From: Salinimicrobium nanhaiense
GTDB lineage: Bacteria; Bacteroidota; Bacteroidia; Flavobacteriales; Flavobacteriaceae
DNA: 64,000 nucleotides
Assembly: GCA_012038135.1 (NCBI GenBank)
Contig: JAAVJQ010000005.1
Span: forward strand, 130,926-194,925
Reading direction: 5' to 3'
Positions within the stretch are counted from its first letter, which is position 1, and each line of letters opens with the position of its first letter. The position numbers were made by a program, and so were the translations under genes. Below the pieces are notes generated by a model, which was not told the DNA's origin, searched no databases, and was given only the letters and a program-made list of their open reading frames with translations. Positions 61,914 to 64,000 of the stretch are shown piece by piece.

Positions 61914-62396
61914 TTAAGCCCTTGCTTTATTTCTTTCCATCACCTTGGCAAGGGACATTTTTAAAGATTTTGTCTTCTTACCTGTTAAAAAGGTGATATT
62001 GTATTTATAATGCCTGTACCCTCTACTATTCCTGGAATGAATAAAAATGTGCAAGCGTTTGTATATAAAATAATTCTCTACTCTAAAATCTTTTAGTTTG
62101 GATTTAGGCACCTCCGTTCGCTGCTCCCTGTAGTGCATGAACTGGGAAACCAACACCCCGTTACTTTTGAAATTTATTGTTTCCCCATCACTGTCAAATT
62201 CAAAGGTCTTTCCCACAATGAAGATATAGATGCCTATTACCAGTGCAATTGCATTAGGAATAAGGCTGCTGTAGTTGAACGGCACATCATCATATTTAAG
62301 CTCCACCGAAGCAAAAGCATTAGTGATGAAAACTGCTACTACAATAATATAGATGGAGGGAATTATACTGGTTTCCTTTCTATTGTTGAATTTCAT
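61914..62396 (-). CDS. Small membrane protein between parE and parC
   Basis: The 160-residue protein has two hydrophobic spans (about 14-34 and 48-66) followed by a basic soluble part (KSKLKDFRVENYFIYKRLHIFIHSRN). The ATG at 62396 is preferred because it lies just after the parE stop; an earlier in-frame start at 62423 would overlap parE. No family function is recognised. Its stop is adjacent to the parC start. An insertion between parE and parC is seen in other Flavobacteriaceae. Confidence 0.75.
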   Translation of the reverse strand: MKFNNRKETSIIPSIYIIVVAVFITNAFASVELKYDDVPFNYSSLIPNAIALVIGIYIFIVGKTFEFDSDGETINFKSNGVLVSQFMHYREQRTEVPKSKLKDFRVENYFIYKRLHIFIHSRNSRGYRHYKYNITFLTGKKTKSLKMSLAKVMERNKARA

Positions 62397-62397
62397 A

Positions 62398-64000
62398 CTA
62401 TTCCTGGATAAGGTCCAGTTCAACTTTCAGGTTATCAATTATAAATTCCTGCCTGTCCGGGGTATTCTTGCCCATATAGAAACTCAACATTTCTTCAATA
62501 CTCATGTCTTTGTCAAGCATCACAGGGTCCAAACGTATATTATCTCCAATAAAATGCTTGAACTCATCGGGGGAGATCTCTCCCAATCCCTTAAAGCGGG
62601 TGATCTCCGGTTTTCCTGAAAGCTTTTCTATAGCATCTCTCCTTTCCTGTTCACTGTAACAATAGATGGTTTCTTTCTTGTTTCGCACGCGGAAGAGCGG
62701 AGTCTGTAAAATATATAAATGGTTTTCTTTAATGATCTCCGGAAAGAACTGCAGGAAGAAAGTGATCAGTAACAATCGTATGTGCATTCCGTCAACATCG
62801 GCATCGGTAGCGATCACAATATTATTATACCTAAGATCTTCCATAGACTCTTCAATATTCAGCGCTGCCTGAAGCAGGTTGAATTCTTCGTTCTCATAAA
62901 CGATCTTCTTACTAAGGCCGTAGCTGTTAAGAGGTTTTCCTTTTAAGCTGAAAACTGCCTGGGTATTTACATCCCTGGATTTGGTGATAGACCCACTCGC
63001 CGAATCCCCCTCGGTGATGAAAAGTGTGCTTTCCAGATAACGTTCCTTTTTACTATCCCCCAGGTGAATTCGACAGTCACGCAATTTTTTGTTATGAAGA
63101 CTGGCTTTTTTCGCCCTGTCCTTAGCCAGTTTTCTGATCCCCGAAAGCTCCTTTCGCTCCCTTTCTGCCTGCAGGATCTTTCGCTGAAGTGCATCTGCCG
63201 TTTCAGGATTCTTGTGCAGGAAGTTATCCAGCTGCGTTTTGAGGAAATCATTGATGTAGGTACGCACCGTTGGCAGGTCGCCACCCATATCTGTAGAACC
63301 GAGTTTAGTCTTTGTCTGACTTTCAAAAACGGGCTCCATTACTTTTATACTTATAGCCGAAACAATGGATTTCCTCACATCACTGGCCTCAAAATTCTTG
63401 TTATAGAATTCCCTTAAAGTTTTCACCACCGCTTCTCTAAAAGCGGCTAAATGAGTTCCTCCCTGGGAAGTATGTTGCCCGTTCACAAAAGAATGGTATT
63501 CTTCACTGTATTGGGATTTGCTATGGGTGATCGCTACTTCAATATCGTTCCCGCGAAGGTGGATGATAGGATAAAGCCTGTCGTCCGGATGGATGGAATC
63601 TGACAAAAGATCCTTCAGCCCTTCTTCGGAATAGAATTTCTCGCCATTAAAAACTATGGTTAACCCCGGATTGAGGTACACATAGTTCTTCAGCATTTTC
63701 TCTATGTATTCAGACCTGAACTTGTAGTGCTTGAAGATCAGCTCATCAGGAGTGAAAGTAACTTTTGTTCCTCTTCTCCTGGAGGTTTCTTCGAGCTCTT
63801 CTTCAGTAATAAGATTTCCCTGCTCAAATTCCGCCGACTTTGATCTGCCATCTCTTGTGGATTCGACTCTAAAACTGCTGGAAAGGGCATTAACTGCCTT
63901 TGTACCTACCCCGTTTAATCCAACTGATTTCTTGAAGGCGCGGGTGTCATATTTTCCCCCGGTATTCATCTTGGAAACCACATCAACTACTTTTCCAAGC
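62398..64000 (-). CDS. parE: DNA topoisomerase IV subunit B (3' part)
   Basis: The ATPase subunit of topoisomerase IV, incomplete: the reading frame is open to the window edge, so the N-terminal part with most of the ATP site is missing (about 530 of roughly 620 residues remain). Visible motifs are [14 protein letters not shown] (ATP lid), the transducer QTKTKLGS, the Toprim [19 protein letters not shown] and [12 protein letters not shown], and the closing [15 protein letters not shown]. It is the first gene in the window of the parE-parC-mscL operon. Confidence 0.95.
   Translation of the reverse strand, partial: LGKVVDVVSKMNTGGKYDTRAFKKSVGLNGVGTKAVNALSSSFRVESTRDGRSKSAEFEQGNLITEEELEETSRRRGTKVTFTPDELIFKHYKFRSEYIEKMLKNYVYLNPGLTIVFNGEKFYSEEGLKDLLSDSIHPDDRLYPIIHLRGNDIEVAITHSKSQYSEEYHSFVNGQHTSQGGTHLAAFREAVVKTLREFYNKNFEASDVRKSIVSAISIKVMEPVFESQTKTKLGSTDMGGDLPTVRTYINDFLKTQLDNFLHKNPETADALQRKILQAERERKELSGIRKLAKDRAKKASLHNKKLRDCRIHLGDSKKERYLESTLFITEGDSASGSITKSRDVNTQAVFSLKGKPLNSYGLSKKIVYENEEFNLLQAALNIEESMEDLRYNNIVIATDADVDGMHIRLLLITFFLQFFPEIIKENHLYILQTPLFRVRNKKETIYCYSEQERRDAIEKLSGKPEITRFKGLGEISPDEFKHFIGDNIRLDPVMLDKDMSIEEMLSFYMGKNTPDRQEFIIDNLKVELDLIQE

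Overview
The window looks like part of a chromosome of a marine-type member of the Flavobacteriaceae (Bacteroidota). Protein families point that way (baeRF7, PepSY-like secreted proteins, SdiA-regulated propeller, QEGLA hydrolase, TIGR03885-type flavin oxidoreductase), as do the near absence of Shine-Dalgarno sequences and promoters of the Bacteroidota form TTTG-N17-19-TAnnTTTG. The family call is an inference from gene content; no rRNA is present.

Region 1 (about 95..28353) is a 28.2-kb integrated element in the 3' end of a tRNA-Arg(TCT) gene. A 46-bp piece of the tRNA gene (95..140) is repeated exactly inside the complete gene (28308..28353), and tandem GTGTGCGTAA motifs, probable integrase arm sites, sit just inside both ends. 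The left third is mobility machinery: tyrosine recombinase, SF3-like replication helicase, an iteron cluster, a frameshifted CHC2/Toprim primase, a probable oriT, MobC-like protein and HUH relaxase. No type IV secretion genes are present, so this is an integrative and mobilizable element (IME). The other two thirds carry cargo with a redox, nitrogen and envelope-stress flavour: glutamate dehydrogenase with a Cys4 microprotein, a Rnk/GreA-like factor, an NtrC-type two-component system, proton-translocating transhydrogenase (pntAa-pntAb-pntB), a ClC channel, an OmpR-type two-component system beside PepSY-like secreted proteins, PAP2, DedA-like and DUF2490 membrane proteins. Decay is visible: a frameshifted CynX-like transporter, a truncated deaminase, and the C-terminal remnant of a type ISP restriction-modification enzyme with two nonsense codons at the right end.

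Region 2 (28.4..33.8 kb) is an unusual operon of a QEGLA/DUF1704 metallohydrolase, two tandem GshB/RimK-like ATP-grasp ligases separated by a 12-unit GGTTTAA array, and an AstE/aspartoacylase-type zinc hydrolase. Together they look like an amino-acid or peptide ligation and removal system with unknown substrate.

Region 3 (33.8..42.4 kb) is a mostly minus-strand sugar cluster: lactonase, EamA permease, two rhodopsin-transducer-like proteins (no rhodopsin in the window), an FAD aldonolactone oxidase, an alpha-glucosidase, a TreS-like GH13 enzyme and an LLM-class flavin oxidoreductase. Tight overlaps suggest one transcript from the LLM gene at least to the EamA gene.

Region 4 (42.6..64 kb) is ordinary chromosome: hemerythrin-like protein, CorA, RecQ, a divergent TruA homologue, AI-2E permease, DUF1853, baeRF7, acyltransferase, proline dehydrogenase, AroB, DJ-1/PfpI, YihY/BrkB, Lrp/AsnC, M14 peptidase divergent from an XRE regulator with a striking set of shared palindromic operators, a lipoprotein, MscL, and topoisomerase IV (parC and the 3' part of parE, which runs off the window).
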